From Wolbachia endosymbiont of Spodoptera picta (GTDB lineage: Bacteria; Pseudomonadota; Alphaproteobacteria; Rickettsiales; Anaplasmataceae): a DNA stretch of 64,000 nucleotides. The stretch lies in NCBI RefSeq assembly GCF_018141665.1, contig NZ_CP067976.1, forward strand, positions 930,001-994,000, written 5' to 3'. Position 1 is the first letter of the stretch. Each line of letters starts with the position of its first letter. This document shows positions 17,589-26,357 of this stretch, piece after piece. A model generated the notes under the pieces. The model did no database searches, was not told the DNA's origin, and was given only the letters and a program-made list of their open reading frames with translations. The translations under genes were made by a program, and so were the position numbers.

Positions 17589-18369
17589 CTTCTTATTTGA
17601 TAAAATCAAAAATAAGAAAATAAGCAATGTGACAGTCAATAATTGTAATTTGCGTGTACCAATAACGAAGAATATTGATGATTTGCTAAAGGGCAAAGTT
17701 ATAAATGATATCAAGCGTAGAGGTAAATATATAATCTCGAATATAGATGCTAGTATGGCTGTAATCATACACCTTGGCATGAGCGGAAAGCTTATATATG
17801 CTGAAGACAATCAAGCACAGAACAAACATGATCATGTGATATTCTTATTTTCTGACAACACTTCACTAATCTTTAATGACCCAAGAAGGTTTGGATTAGT
17901 GATTGTTTTAAACAGAGAGCAAGAACTAAATTTTTTTAATAACCTAGGAATAGAACCCCTCACAGATGAATTTGACGGACATTATTTACAGAAGTTGCTA
18001 AAGAACAGAAAAGCAAATATCAAATCAGTATTAATGAATAATAAGCTAATAGTTGGCGTAGGTAACATATATGCTTCTGAGAGCTTATTTAGAGCTCGCA
18101 TATCACCACTTAGGCTAGCACAAGATTTAACATATATAGAGTGCGAAAAACTTGCTATCGAAATAAAAAATACTCTGAGTGATGCAATTGCTGCTGGTGG
18201 TTCAACACTGAAAGATTATGCACAACCATCTGGATCTGCTGGATACTTTCAAAATAACTTTTACGTATATGGTAAAGTGCAAAAACCTTGCAGAATCTGC
18301 AACAATATCATAACACTTATACGACAAAATGGTCGTAGCACTTATTTTTGCAATGCATGTCAGAATTAA
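17554..18369 (+). CDS. mutM: Formamidopyrimidine-DNA glycosylase
   Basis: Base-excision enzyme that removes 8-oxoguanine and formamidopyrimidines and cuts the strand. The start is certain because the catalytic proline is residue 2 in MPELPEVE. Other visible features are the HLGMSGKL segment, the DPRRFG motif, GVGNIYASE, and the C-terminal zinc finger with CRIC and FCNAC cysteines. The length of 271 is normal. pdxH follows after 9 bp. Confidence 0.95.
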   Translation: MPELPEVEVISNFLFDKIKNKKISNVTVNNCNLRVPITKNIDDLLKGKVINDIKRRGKYIISNIDASMAVIIHLGMSGKLIYAEDNQAQNKHDHVIFLFSDNTSLIFNDPRRFGLVIVLNREQELNFFNNLGIEPLTDEFDGHYLQKLLKNRKANIKSVLMNNKLIVGVGNIYASESLFRARISPLRLAQDLTYIECEKLAIEIKNTLSDAIAAGGSTLKDYAQPSGSAGYFQNNFYVYGKVQKPCRICNNIITLIRQNGRSTYFCNACQN

Positions 18370-18378
18370 ATTTTATTT

Positions 18379-18978
18379 TTGCATATGACACTCTCACCTG
18401 AAAAAGATCCTTTTGATTTGTTTTCAAAGTGGTATCAAGAAGTACTTAATTCTCCGTGTAAAGAGCCAACTGCAATGACGCTAGCAACGTGTAGCAAAGA
18501 CTGCATTCCATCTGCAAGAGTGGTATTACTAAAGGAATATAGTAAAGAAGGTTTTGTGTTCTTTACTAACGTAAACAGTAGAAAAGGAAAAGAATTGACT
18601 GAGAACCCCAAAGCTGCACTCGTATTTCATTGGACAGAATTTTCTAGACAAGTACGAATTGAAGGAGAAGTTATGCTTCTAAGCGGCAAAAAGGCTGACG
18701 AATATTTCTCTTCTCGAGCACGTGATAGTCAAATTAGCGCGTGGTGCTCAAAACAATCAAGAGTTCTGAAAAATTGGCAAGATTTTGAGCAGGCTATAGA
18801 ATTGAAAGAGAAAGAATTTCACAATACACAAGTTTCTCGTCCTGACTTTTGGGTGGGATTTTGCGTAATCCCAAAGGTAATTGAATTTTGGCAAGAAGGT
18901 GAATATAGGAGACACACTAGATTTAGATATACTCTTGTTGAGAAAAGCACTTGGAAAGTGGAGCAATTATATCCCTAA
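18379..18978 (+). CDS. pdxH: Pyridoxamine 5'-phosphate oxidase
   Basis: FMN enzyme that oxidises pyridoxine or pyridoxamine 5'-phosphate to pyridoxal 5'-phosphate, the cofactor. At 199 residues it has the family landmarks: ATCSKDCIPSARVVLLK near the N terminus for FMN contacts, FFTNVNSRKGKEL, RQVRIEGEV, and the C-terminal signature WQEGEYRRHTRFRYT with the substrate-binding Arg and His residues. A second ATG two codons in (18385) is an alternative start. It lies 9 bp downstream of mutM and probably shares its transcript. Confidence 0.93.
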   Translation: MHMTLSPEKDPFDLFSKWYQEVLNSPCKEPTAMTLATCSKDCIPSARVVLLKEYSKEGFVFFTNVNSRKGKELTENPKAALVFHWTEFSRQVRIEGEVMLLSGKKADEYFSSRARDSQISAWCSKQSRVLKNWQDFEQAIELKEKEFHNTQVSRPDFWVGFCVIPKVIEFWQEGEYRRHTRFRYTLVEKSTWKVEQLYP

Positions 18979-19091
18979 CGTTAGAGAAAGCTACTCTGCA
19001 GATCAAAGATAAGGATTTATTGTCATAACAGGACCTGATCAAGTAACTTTTTATGGCTTAAAAACTTGTTGTATGTAACGTATTGTAATAC

Positions 19092-19889
19092 TTACGCAAA
19101 ATATTTTAGTGCATTCTCAAATATGAGCATTCCATTACCATATTTTGGCATAGCCACTCCTGAACGTTTACATTTTTCTTTTTCAAGAGGCCAGTTATCC
19201 TGCTGAGTAAAAAATATTCCTCTCTCTGGGTGAGGCATTAAAGCTAAAACTCTACCACTTTTGTCTGACAAAGCTGCCAGGTCGTATATAGATCCGTTTG
19301 GATTGTAAGGAAATTGTAAATTTGCATAGTCACCATTTTCATCAACGTAACGCAGTGCAACGGAATTATTTTCAATCAATTGATTTAAAATATCTTGATC
19401 CATAAAAAACCTGCCTTCTCCATGAGCAACAGGAAGATATAGCTCACTCAGGCCCCGTAGCCAAACAGAACTACTCTGCGGATTAACTCTCACTCTAATC
19501 CAACGACATTGGTAATTACCTATATCATTAGAGGTTAAAGCTAGATTAGAGAATTCTGGAACTAATTTTACTAATATCTGGCAACCATTACATATCCCTA
19601 TAATAAGCTTATCCTGAGATAAGAAATTTTGAAATTCGTCTAACAAGTTGTTTTTTATACGCAAAGCAAATGCATTACCAGCGCCAGTATCATCACCATA
19701 GGAAAAACCTCCTGGAATTGCAAGTATATTACTTAATTTCAGTTCACTTGGATTATCTATAATATCATTAATGTGAACGATTTTTACTTCAATATTATTA
19801 ATACCAAGCTTTCTGCTGCATTCCATAAATGCAAATGCAGTTTCTTTTTCGCAATTTAAGCCATAACCAGATAGGATTGTAATTTTCAT
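19092..19889 (-). CDS. purQ: Phosphoribosylformylglycinamidine synthase, glutaminase subunit
   Basis: Class I glutamine amidotransferase subunit that supplies ammonia to PurL in step four of purine synthesis. The catalytic nucleophile is Cys100 in IGICNGCQIL, with PGGFSYGDD at about 59-67 and the catalytic His in MPHPERG near the end. The 265-residue length is in the range of stand-alone PurQ. It overlaps the pstA stop and start by 4 bp (ATGA), so the two are translationally coupled although functionally unrelated. purC and purM lie within 5 kb. Confidence 0.9.
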   Translation of the reverse strand: MKITILSGYGLNCEKETAFAFMECSRKLGINNIEVKIVHINDIIDNPSELKLSNILAIPGGFSYGDDTGAGNAFALRIKNNLLDEFQNFLSQDKLIIGICNGCQILVKLVPEFSNLALTSNDIGNYQCRWIRVRVNPQSSSVWLRGLSELYLPVAHGEGRFFMDQDILNQLIENNSVALRYVDENGDYANLQFPYNPNGSIYDLAALSDKSGRVLALMPHPERGIFFTQQDNWPLEKEKCKRSGVAMPKYGNGMLIFENALKYFA

Positions 19890-21136
19890 GAATCAAAAAA
19901 CTCGAACTTTCTTTTTACAAAATTTGCTATTAAATTCAAAGCAAATAGCATTAACAATAAAGCTATAATTGCAATGGCAGCAAGCTCAATAAATGCAATT
20001 TCAGGACTACTTGACCATATGTATATTTGTACAGGTAAAACAGTTGCCGGATCGAAGAAGGATGTAGGTGTATCAGCAATAAATGCTACCATGCCTATCA
20101 TAAGTAAAGGGGAGGATTCGCCTAAAATCCTTGCAATTGCAAGCACTGCACCATGTATTATCCGTGGCAACGCAATCGGTAAAGAGTGATCCAATATCAC
20201 CTTGATGTGAGGTGCACCTAGCGCAAACGCTGCATCTTTTATTGTAATAGGAACGTTTGTAAAGGCATTTTTTGTTGCAATAATAATATTAGGCAGCATC
20301 ATAAATGAAAGAGTCATCCCGCCAACAAGCGGTGAAGAACGGGGTAAACCAAATATGCCCAAGTAGAGAGTCAGTCCTACCACACCAAATATTATCGAAG
20401 GCACTGCAGCAAGGTTATTCATGCTAATTTCTACAATACTGGTTATTAGCCTATTTCTAGGCATAAATTCATAAAGACAGATACCTGACATAATTCCTAT
20501 TGGCAATGCCAACGCTAAACATACTATAATTGTCATTAATGAACCGATAAATGCCCCTAAAATCCCTGCATTCTCAGGCTCACGAGAATCAGACTTAAGA
20601 AACAGAGACTTATTAAAAAATTTTCTTACTCTTCCCTTCTCTTTTAACCAATCAAGTAATTTAGCATAATGATCATTCAAACATTTATTTTTATATAGTG
20701 AATTGATCACACTCGATGCGGTAAACCAGATCTCATATTCACCACTATCTTTCACTTTCTTACGAAAAAATTTCTCTAGTTCTTTGTAAGAATTACGACT
20801 TAAAATTTCGTCACTGTCTTTAAAATCAGTTTCTTTAAACACCTTACGTAAAGAATCGTTGAGTAAGCCAATGGACTTATACCGCAAATCACTAGGATTA
20901 TTTGTTAAAGTAAGATCAGCATTTATTTCAACTGGCAATAAAATTTTCGTTACTGTTAAAGCACTATAAGAGTTAACTAATATACTTAGTAATATACATA
21001 TAGGACACCCAACTGAGACAATCAGTGATGTAAAAGAGCAAAAGCATAAAATGCTGTTCTTTTTATTTTTTCTTTTTACACGAGCATGTACGCGCTTAGA
21101 TTGAAGTAACTTAAGGAAGTTTTTCTTTATACTCAT
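19886..21136 (-). CDS. pstA: Phosphate ABC transporter permease PstA
   Basis: Inner-membrane subunit of a phosphate importer. The 416-residue protein is longer than the usual 280-300 because a soluble region of about 130 residues follows the first membrane helix (about residues 25-55), a known feature of some alphaproteobacterial PstA proteins. The C-terminal half has five to six hydrophobic segments and the permease coupling motif around ITIKDAAFALGAPHIKVIL. PstB, PstC and PstS are not in the window, so the transporter must be assembled from genes elsewhere. Confidence 0.85.
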   Translation of the reverse strand: MSIKKNFLKLLQSKRVHARVKRKNKKNSILCFCSFTSLIVSVGCPICILLSILVNSYSALTVTKILLPVEINADLTLTNNPSDLRYKSIGLLNDSLRKVFKETDFKDSDEILSRNSYKELEKFFRKKVKDSGEYEIWFTASSVINSLYKNKCLNDHYAKLLDWLKEKGRVRKFFNKSLFLKSDSREPENAGILGAFIGSLMTIIVCLALALPIGIMSGICLYEFMPRNRLITSIVEISMNNLAAVPSIIFGVVGLTLYLGIFGLPRSSPLVGGMTLSFMMLPNIIIATKNAFTNVPITIKDAAFALGAPHIKVILDHSLPIALPRIIHGAVLAIARILGESSPLLMIGMVAFIADTPTSFFDPATVLPVQIYIWSSSPEIAFIELAAIAIIALLLMLFALNLIANFVKRKFEFFDS

Positions 21137-21180
21137 TTACTTTTCTTTATATGAGGATTTGAAAAAACTTTCCCCTTTTT

Positions 21181-21297
21181 CCAGTGCTTGACACTGAGAT
21201 CTAGCAGGCTTTGCCTGCAAATAATTTTTATATTTCTCATGAAAGCACAAACCAAAAGGAGAATCTGGATCCCAGTGTCAAACATTGGGATGACACC
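21181..21297. repeat. Palindromic repeat copy between pstA and rplS
   Basis: Contains CCAGTGCTTGACACTGAG at the left and GGATCCCAGTGTCAAACATT with GGGATGACACC at the right, the two arms of the recurrent Wolbachia-type palindrome, somewhat degraded. An 81-codon frame crosses it but is just translated repeat, with no family. Confidence 0.65.
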
Positions 21298-21390
21298 ACA
21301 GCGGGAGGCAAACGTACAGTTGTGCGTCACACACTGGGATAATAAGAGAGAGTTTTGAGATGATACAATTGACATCACTCCCTATTGTAT

Positions 21391-21768
21391 CTACTTAGAT
21401 TTTTTTTTAACATAAGTAGTACGTTCTTTGATCCTTGCAGCTTTTCCAAATAGCTTGCACAGATAATATAATTTTGCTCTACGGACCTTTCCCTTTCTTA
21501 TCACTTGTACTGAAATTAATGCAGGAGAGTAAACAAAAAATTGTGATACTATACTTTCTCCATGACTTACTTTTCTAACTGAAAAAGAAGAGTGTAATCC
21601 ACGATTTCTTTTTGATATACATACGCCCTCAAATATCTGTATACGCTCACCCGTACTATCAACTACCTTAAAAGTGACCTTCAAATCATCGCCAGGACAA
21701 AAAGCTGGCATCTCTTTGGCTAATCTTTGTATTTGTTGTTCGTTAAATTTTTCAAGTAAGTTTGTCAT
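21391..21768 (-). CDS. rplS: 50S ribosomal protein L19
   Basis: Large-subunit protein at the 30S-50S interface. The 125-residue product has the L19 core: PAFCPGDDLKV, RIQIFEGVCISKRN, FSVRKVSHGE, and KGKVRRAKLYYL. The start overlaps the trmD stop by 4 bp, the trmD-rplS order common in bacteria. The C terminus is basic (ERTTYVKKKSK). Confidence 0.95.
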   Translation of the reverse strand: MTNLLEKFNEQQIQRLAKEMPAFCPGDDLKVTFKVVDSTGERIQIFEGVCISKRNRGLHSSFSVRKVSHGESIVSQFFVYSPALISVQVIRKGKVRRAKLYYLCKLFGKAARIKERTTYVKKKSK

Positions 21769-22463
21769 TTATCATCTCCATTCAACAATTCAGGTCGACG
21801 TTCCTTTGTTCTAACATATGACTGTTCCCTTCTCCAATCACTTATTTTTCTGTGATTGCCAGACAACAGAACCTCAGGAACTTTGTACCTACTCCACTGC
21901 TCAGGCCTAGTATATTGAGGATATTCAAGCATACCACCACTATAACTAAAACTTTCTTCAGCAACGCTATCGAAATTATTTACTACACCTGGAAGAAGCC
22001 TAATACATGCATCAAGAACCACCATTGCAGCTGGCTCACCTCCCGAAAGTATATAATCTCCAATACTTAACTCATAAGGAGTATACACATCAATTACTCT
22101 TTGGTCAACACCTTCAAATCGACCACACAATATTGTTACATGAGGAATTTCTGTTAGCTCCTTTGCAATGCTCTGATTAAATTTTGTACCAGATGGAGTC
22201 ATATAAATAAATCTAGTATTTTTATGAGCAGAAAGCACATTATCAACTGCATTACCAATCACATCTGGGCGCATAACCATCCCTGCTCCACCTCCATATG
22301 GAACATCATCCACAGTTGAATGTTTATCTTTTGCAAAAGAACGAATATTTATTACTTCAAGGTTCCATATTTTTTTTTCTAACGCTTTTCCGGCAAGAGA
22401 ATAGTTCAAAAACCCGGGGAACATTTCTGGAAATATGGTTAACACTGTAACACTAAACGTCAT
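21765..22463 (-). CDS. trmD: tRNA (guanine-37-N1)-methyltransferase
   Basis: SPOUT methyltransferase that makes m1G37 next to the anticodon and prevents +1 frameshifting. The trefoil-knot signature is LSIGDYILSGGEPAAMV, preceded by CGRFEGVDQRVID, and the C-terminal region has GGMLEYPQYTRP and SGNHRKI.WR. The ATG at 22463 (MTFSVTVLTIFPEMF) matches family starts better than the one two codons upstream at 22469. rplS follows with a 4-bp overlap. It is divergent from purC. Confidence 0.94.
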   Translation of the reverse strand: MTFSVTVLTIFPEMFPGFLNYSLAGKALEKKIWNLEVINIRSFAKDKHSTVDDVPYGGGAGMVMRPDVIGNAVDNVLSAHKNTRFIYMTPSGTKFNQSIAKELTEIPHVTILCGRFEGVDQRVIDVYTPYELSIGDYILSGGEPAAMVVLDACIRLLPGVVNNFDSVAEESFSYSGGMLEYPQYTRPEQWSRYKVPEVLLSGNHRKISDWRREQSYVRTKERRPELLNGDDK

Positions 22464-22528
22464 TAGCAAATTTGTAGTAAACTAAGCAGCAATTTGATAT
22501 TATCTTATAGTATACAGCTAAATTAATC

Positions 22529-23251
22529 ATGTTACCGAATAAAATCATTTACGAAGGTAAAGCAAAATCCATTATAGCAACTGAAGACTCGTTAAATGTC
22601 ATACAGCACTTTAAAGATGATGTTACAGCGTTCAACAAGGAAAAATATGAAATTATTGAGGGCAAAGGAATAATTAATAATCATGTTAGTGCTTTTATCA
22701 TGGAAAAGCTTGAAGAAGCAGGAATTAGCACGCACTTTATAAACACTCTAAACGAAAGAGAACAGCTAGTCAAAAAACTCAAGATAATACCTCTTGAGAT
22801 AGTGGTTAGAAACATTGCAGCTGGCAGCTTTTGCAAACGTTTTAATATCAAAGAAGGTGAGACACTTACATCTCCTATAATCGAGTTTTTTTACAAAAAT
22901 GATGACCTAGCCGACCCAATGGTGAATGAAAATCACATACTATATTTTGGTTGGTTATCCCATAAAGAAATGGAAGAAGTTAAAACTACAACTTTAAAGA
23001 TCAACAAAATCTTAGTCGACCTATTTTCAAATGCAAATATATATTTAGTTGATCTCAAGTTAGAATTTGGTAAATTGATAAACAACAGCACTAAAATCAT
23101 TTTAGCCGATGAAATCAGCCCTGATAATTGTAGGCTATGGGATAAAAATACGCATAAAAAGCTAGACAAAGATGTTTTCCGTTTAAATCTAGGAAACTTA
23201 AAGGAAGCATACTCAGAAGTTGCAAAAAGACTGTCAGTAAAGTTAGACTAA
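22529..23251 (+). CDS. purC: SAICAR synthetase
   Basis: Joins aspartate to carboxyaminoimidazole ribonucleotide in purine synthesis. The 240-residue product starts with the family pattern YEGKAKSI, has FKDDVTAFN, EVVVRNIAAGSF-like (here LEIVVRNIAAGSFCKR), and LADEISPDNCRLWD. The size is that of the compact bacterial form. Its end overlaps the convergent purM end by 4 bp, so two purine genes face each other. Confidence 0.95.
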   Translation: MLPNKIIYEGKAKSIIATEDSLNVIQHFKDDVTAFNKEKYEIIEGKGIINNHVSAFIMEKLEEAGISTHFINTLNEREQLVKKLKIIPLEIVVRNIAAGSFCKRFNIKEGETLTSPIIEFFYKNDDLADPMVNENHILYFGWLSHKEMEEVKTTTLKINKILVDLFSNANIYLVDLKLEFGKLINNSTKIILADEISPDNCRLWDKNTHKKLDKDVFRLNLGNLKEAYSEVAKRLSVKLD

Positions 23252-24285
23252 CTAAATACTACTCTATCAAGTGGAGGGTTACATGCCTCATCAAGTTTTC
23301 CAATAATCTCAATTTTTTCTCCACGCTTTTGGAAATGACTTTCCACATCCTTCATATTCTCGGGATCTACAATCAGTACTATACCTATGCCGCAATTAAA
23401 TGTTTTTAACATTTCTCTCTTTTCTATTTTGCCTTCTTCTTTCAGCCATAAAAATATATCTGGCCATTTCCAAGAATTAATATTTATGTCTACAAATAAA
23501 TTTCCTGAGAGAATTCTTGGAATATTGTCTATTAACCCGCCACCTGTTATATGCGCAATGCCTTTTACCTTTAGCATAATAGGCAACAAAGAATCAACAT
23601 ATATCTTTGTTGGCTTAAGTAATATTTCACCCCAAGATTTATTATTCCATGGAGATATATCATTATAATTTATACCTAAGCTTTTAAAAATATGGCGCAC
23701 CAAAGAAAATCCATTTGAGTGAATTCCATTTGATTCTAAACCAACTACACAGTCACCTGCTTTCATTATACTACAGTTTGGAAGAATTTGCTTTCGATCA
23801 ACAACACCAACCACAAACCCTGCAAGGTCATAGTGATTGTTACCATACATTCCAGGCATTTCTGCAGTTTCTCCACCAACTAATGCTATTTTAGATTCCT
23901 TGCACCCTTCTGCAATGCCCTGGATTACAGACAATAAAACGTTTTTGTTTAAAACGCCTGTTGCAAAGTAATCAAGGAAAAATAAAGGTGTTGCTCCTTG
24001 TGCAAGTAAATCATTTACACACATTGCAACTAAGTCTATACCTATAGTATCATGCTTATTCACCTCTTGAGCTATTAATAGTTTTGTGCCCACTCCATCA
24101 GTTGAGGAAACAAGTACTGGATGGTCGTATTTCTTACTCAGCGAAGAAAAGTCAAACAATGCGGAAAATGATCCTACTTCACTAATTACTTCTTCTCCTT
24201 TAGTCTTTTCAATAATAGGTTTAACTTTTTTTATTAGTTCGTTATATAGTTTAAGGTCTATTCCAGATTTAGCATAAGTATTCAT
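23248..24285 (-). CDS. purM: Phosphoribosylformylglycinamidine cyclo-ligase
   Basis: AIR synthetase, step five of purine synthesis. The 345-residue protein carries STDGVGTKLLIA, NDLLAQGATPLFFLDYF, VGGETAEMPGMY, and GLESNGIHSNGFSLVR, all standard ATP and substrate motifs of the PurM superfamily. The C-terminal GGGLIDNIPRIL is present. The start at 24285 gives the usual N-terminal Y.KSGID pattern. Confidence 0.95.
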   Translation of the reverse strand: MNTYAKSGIDLKLYNELIKKVKPIIEKTKGEEVISEVGSFSALFDFSSLSKKYDHPVLVSSTDGVGTKLLIAQEVNKHDTIGIDLVAMCVNDLLAQGATPLFFLDYFATGVLNKNVLLSVIQGIAEGCKESKIALVGGETAEMPGMYGNNHYDLAGFVVGVVDRKQILPNCSIMKAGDCVVGLESNGIHSNGFSLVRHIFKSLGINYNDISPWNNKSWGEILLKPTKIYVDSLLPIMLKVKGIAHITGGGLIDNIPRILSGNLFVDININSWKWPDIFLWLKEEGKIEKREMLKTFNCGIGIVLIVDPENMKDVESHFQKRGEKIEIIGKLDEACNPPLDRVVFS

Positions 24286-24422
24286 AACGCCTTCATAAAT
24301 CTTATAATTATTAATACTACATTAATGCTGTGACACAAAAAGCGCAACGAAACTTTCTCTTAAATTGACTACTACGTGCCTACCAATATAGGGTTAACTT
24401 AAATCATTTATACTTTTATCCA

Positions 24423-25048
24423 ATGAATAAAAACATAATGTTAATAACAGAATGCCTATCAGGACGAATTCTTCATGATTTTGCTAGTTCTATGCAAGGA
24501 ATAGTGGGTGGATTGGAAGAGCTTGAAGAAAACAACCCTAATATGCAAAACGAAGCATTGTCATTGCTTAAAGAAAGCTCCGATGATTTAATATATAAAT
24601 ACAAAGTTATGAAGCAAGCGTATTCTCATTCATCAGATAATTGCAGCTTTGTTAAGACTAAATCCAATATAGAAAATTATTTATTAAAAAAAAAGTAAAG
24701 CTTCAGTGGAGAGTAAGTGAATGTCCTACAGAAAACTTAATTGAAAAAATAAATAAGATAATTTCCAATATGGTGATAACTATAATCAGTGCAGTGGCAC
24801 AAATTGAATTAGTGTCTATTTTACTGACTAAAACAGAAGATAAAACACTACTCACTATAAAAGTAGTAAATGAACATAAATCAATAAGTACATTATTAGT
24901 GAGCAAATTAACAAAAAAAAATGATATTCGTTTGGATACAAAAGACATTATTATCTATATGACTTCTTTACTGTTAGAACAGTATAACACTAAAATCAAT
25001 TGCACTTGTGAAAGTAATTCACTGAATATAGGCTTAACTATAACTTGA
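24423..25048 (+). pseudogene. chpT: ChpT-like histidine phosphotransferase, frameshifted at a poly-A run
   Basis: In alphaproteobacteria ChpT passes phosphate from CckA to CtrA and CpdR to control the cell cycle. The first part (24423-24698) has the phosphoacceptor helix LSGRILHDFASSMQGIVGG, with His20 as the probable phosphorylated residue, and the second dimerisation helix. It stops right after a run of nine A residues (24686-24694). The downstream frame is open through that run and continues to 25048 with the pseudo-HATPase-like C-terminal domain (TENLIEKINKIIS, SMALL hydrophobic strands). One extra A would restore a 209-codon frame. Loss of ChpT would matter for CtrA signalling, so polymerase slippage or a sequence error should be considered. 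Confidence 0.65.
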
Positions 25049-25162
25049 GATGGCTTCATATTTCATAAAAAGGAATCGATACTATAAATTTGAATCTTGG
25101 ATAAGGAAAGGAAAAATTTTGTGGAGTAACTTAGACATAAAATCTGTAGTTAATTTGCAGGA

Positions 25163-25387
25163 AGTGTTAAATAAACCATACGCGTCAAGTTAAGGAAATA
25201 TCGTGAAATATAGCAACATTTGAGATGGGCATTTTATTTGTTACATTTATTTTTTTAGGGAGTTCTTATCTAGAATAATCTATAAATTAATAACTTTATT
25301 ACTTAATATATAAAATAGTTTTTTTTCGTTTCCTTTCTTCCTTATACCACTTTTCCTTAACTTGACGCGTATGGTTTATTTAACACT
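25163..25387. mobile_element. MITE-like element with perfect 36-bp terminal inverted repeats
   Basis: 25163-25198 is the exact reverse complement of 25352-25387. The 153 bp between the arms are AT-rich and have no coding frame. The inner part of the arm, GCGTCAAGTTAAGGAAA, closely matches the end of the IS4-type remnant at 32298-32781 (GCGTCAACTTAAGGAAA), suggesting a non-autonomous derivative mobilised by that kind of transposase. Confidence 0.6.
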
Positions 25388-25512
25388 CCCTAATTTACCT
25401 CACAACTCATTTTAACATATATGAAAATAATGTTTAAAGAATTTTTTCCTGCAGTAATGAATTATTATGAAGCTTGCATTTTCTGTCGCTTACTACTGGG
25501 ATAGTTTGATAG

Positions 25513-25541
25513 TTGCAGTACATGTCTATCAATGATAAAAT
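25513..25541 (+). promoter_or_regulatory. Probable promoter of the virB9-like gene with an overlapping dyad
   Basis: TTGCAG (25513-25518), 17-bp spacer, TAAAAT (25536-25541), 23 bp before the ATG. A 7-bp dyad, TTGATAG (25506-25512) and CTATCAA (25526-25532), flanks and enters the promoter, a position suited to an operator. Both calls are by eye. Confidence 0.35.
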
Positions 25542-25564
25542 AAAGATCAGTTTATTTTGATACT

Positions 25565-26350
25565 ATGATTAGGGTACTCTTTGTTGCACTATTATTTTTT
25601 TGTAGTGGTTATGCACTTGCAAAACAGGAACCAAGACCAATAGCTGGTGATAATCACATAAAGGTAATGAATTATAATCCACAGGCTATACATAAGTACA
25701 CGGGCTTTTATGGTTATCAATCCAGCATATTGTTTGAGCCAGGGGAGGTAATAGAGAGTCTTTCAATGGGTGATGCAACCGGTTGGCAACTCCTTCCTCA
25801 AGGTAATAGATTATTTATTAAGCCTATAGATGATATTGCCGATACTAATGCAACTATAATTACCAATAAAAGAGTTTATTATTTCGAATTTCATGCTGAA
25901 GAAGCAAACGGGCTAGATGATCCAAGGTTAGCATATGAAGTAAGGTTTCTTTATCCACTGTTCAACAGTGATGAAATTTATTCAACGAGTAACGGTGATA
26001 TTCTAGAGCAAGCTAGTTATACCACTATCCCTGATATAAGTGATATTGAGGTTATAAAGAAAGGCTTGAATTTTAACTATTCCATATCGCACGTTAAAGG
26101 CAGTCAATCAATAATACCAATTAAGGTTTTTGATGACGGAAAATTTACATATCTACAATTTAATAAAATAAACTCTGATTTCCCGGCAGTTTTTATGGTT
26201 GATTCTGCAGGATATGAGTCCTTGATAAATTTTCGTACAGTTGATGACTATCTGATAATTGAAAGAGTAAACTCGGTATTTACCTTAAGAAACGGATCAA
26301 GTACAGTCTGCCTGTTTAATGAAAACATACCTTTCAAAAAAGGTAAGTGA
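25565..26350 (+). CDS. virB9-2: VirB9-like type IV secretion protein, stand-alone copy
   Basis: VirB9 proteins form the periplasmic/outer-membrane core ring of the type IV secretion channel with VirB7 and VirB10. The 261-residue product has a signal peptide (about 1-19, ending GYALA), an N-terminal beta-rich domain with Q-SSILFEPGEVIESLSMGD, and a C-terminal domain with the expected FDDGKFTYLQF and RNGSSTVCLFN patterns. No other vir gene is adjacent, which fits the orphan second virB9 known in Wolbachia and related Rickettsiales. It has its own likely promoter and is convergent with rnhB, 7 bp apart. Confidence 0.82.
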   Translation: MIRVLFVALLFFCSGYALAKQEPRPIAGDNHIKVMNYNPQAIHKYTGFYGYQSSILFEPGEVIESLSMGDATGWQLLPQGNRLFIKPIDDIADTNATIITNKRVYYFEFHAEEANGLDDPRLAYEVRFLYPLFNSDEIYSTSNGDILEQASYTTIPDISDIEVIKKGLNFNYSISHVKGSQSIIPIKVFDDGKFTYLQFNKINSDFPAVFMVDSAGYESLINFRTVDDYLIIERVNSVFTLRNGSSTVCLFNENIPFKKGK

Positions 26351-26357
26351 TTAAAGG

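Larger units (their letters stand above)
25049..25564. other. Gap of about 515 bp holding an inverted-repeat element and the virB9 promoter
   Basis: No gene is visible. The centre is taken by the 225-bp element with 36-bp inverted ends (25163-25387). The right side has a probable promoter for the virB9-like gene. Confidence 0.6.

Noticed and set aside
21133..21378. 81-codon minus-strand frame upstream of pstA
   Set aside because: It is translated palindromic repeat (TGIQ, LDLSVKHW type) with no family and no ribosome site.
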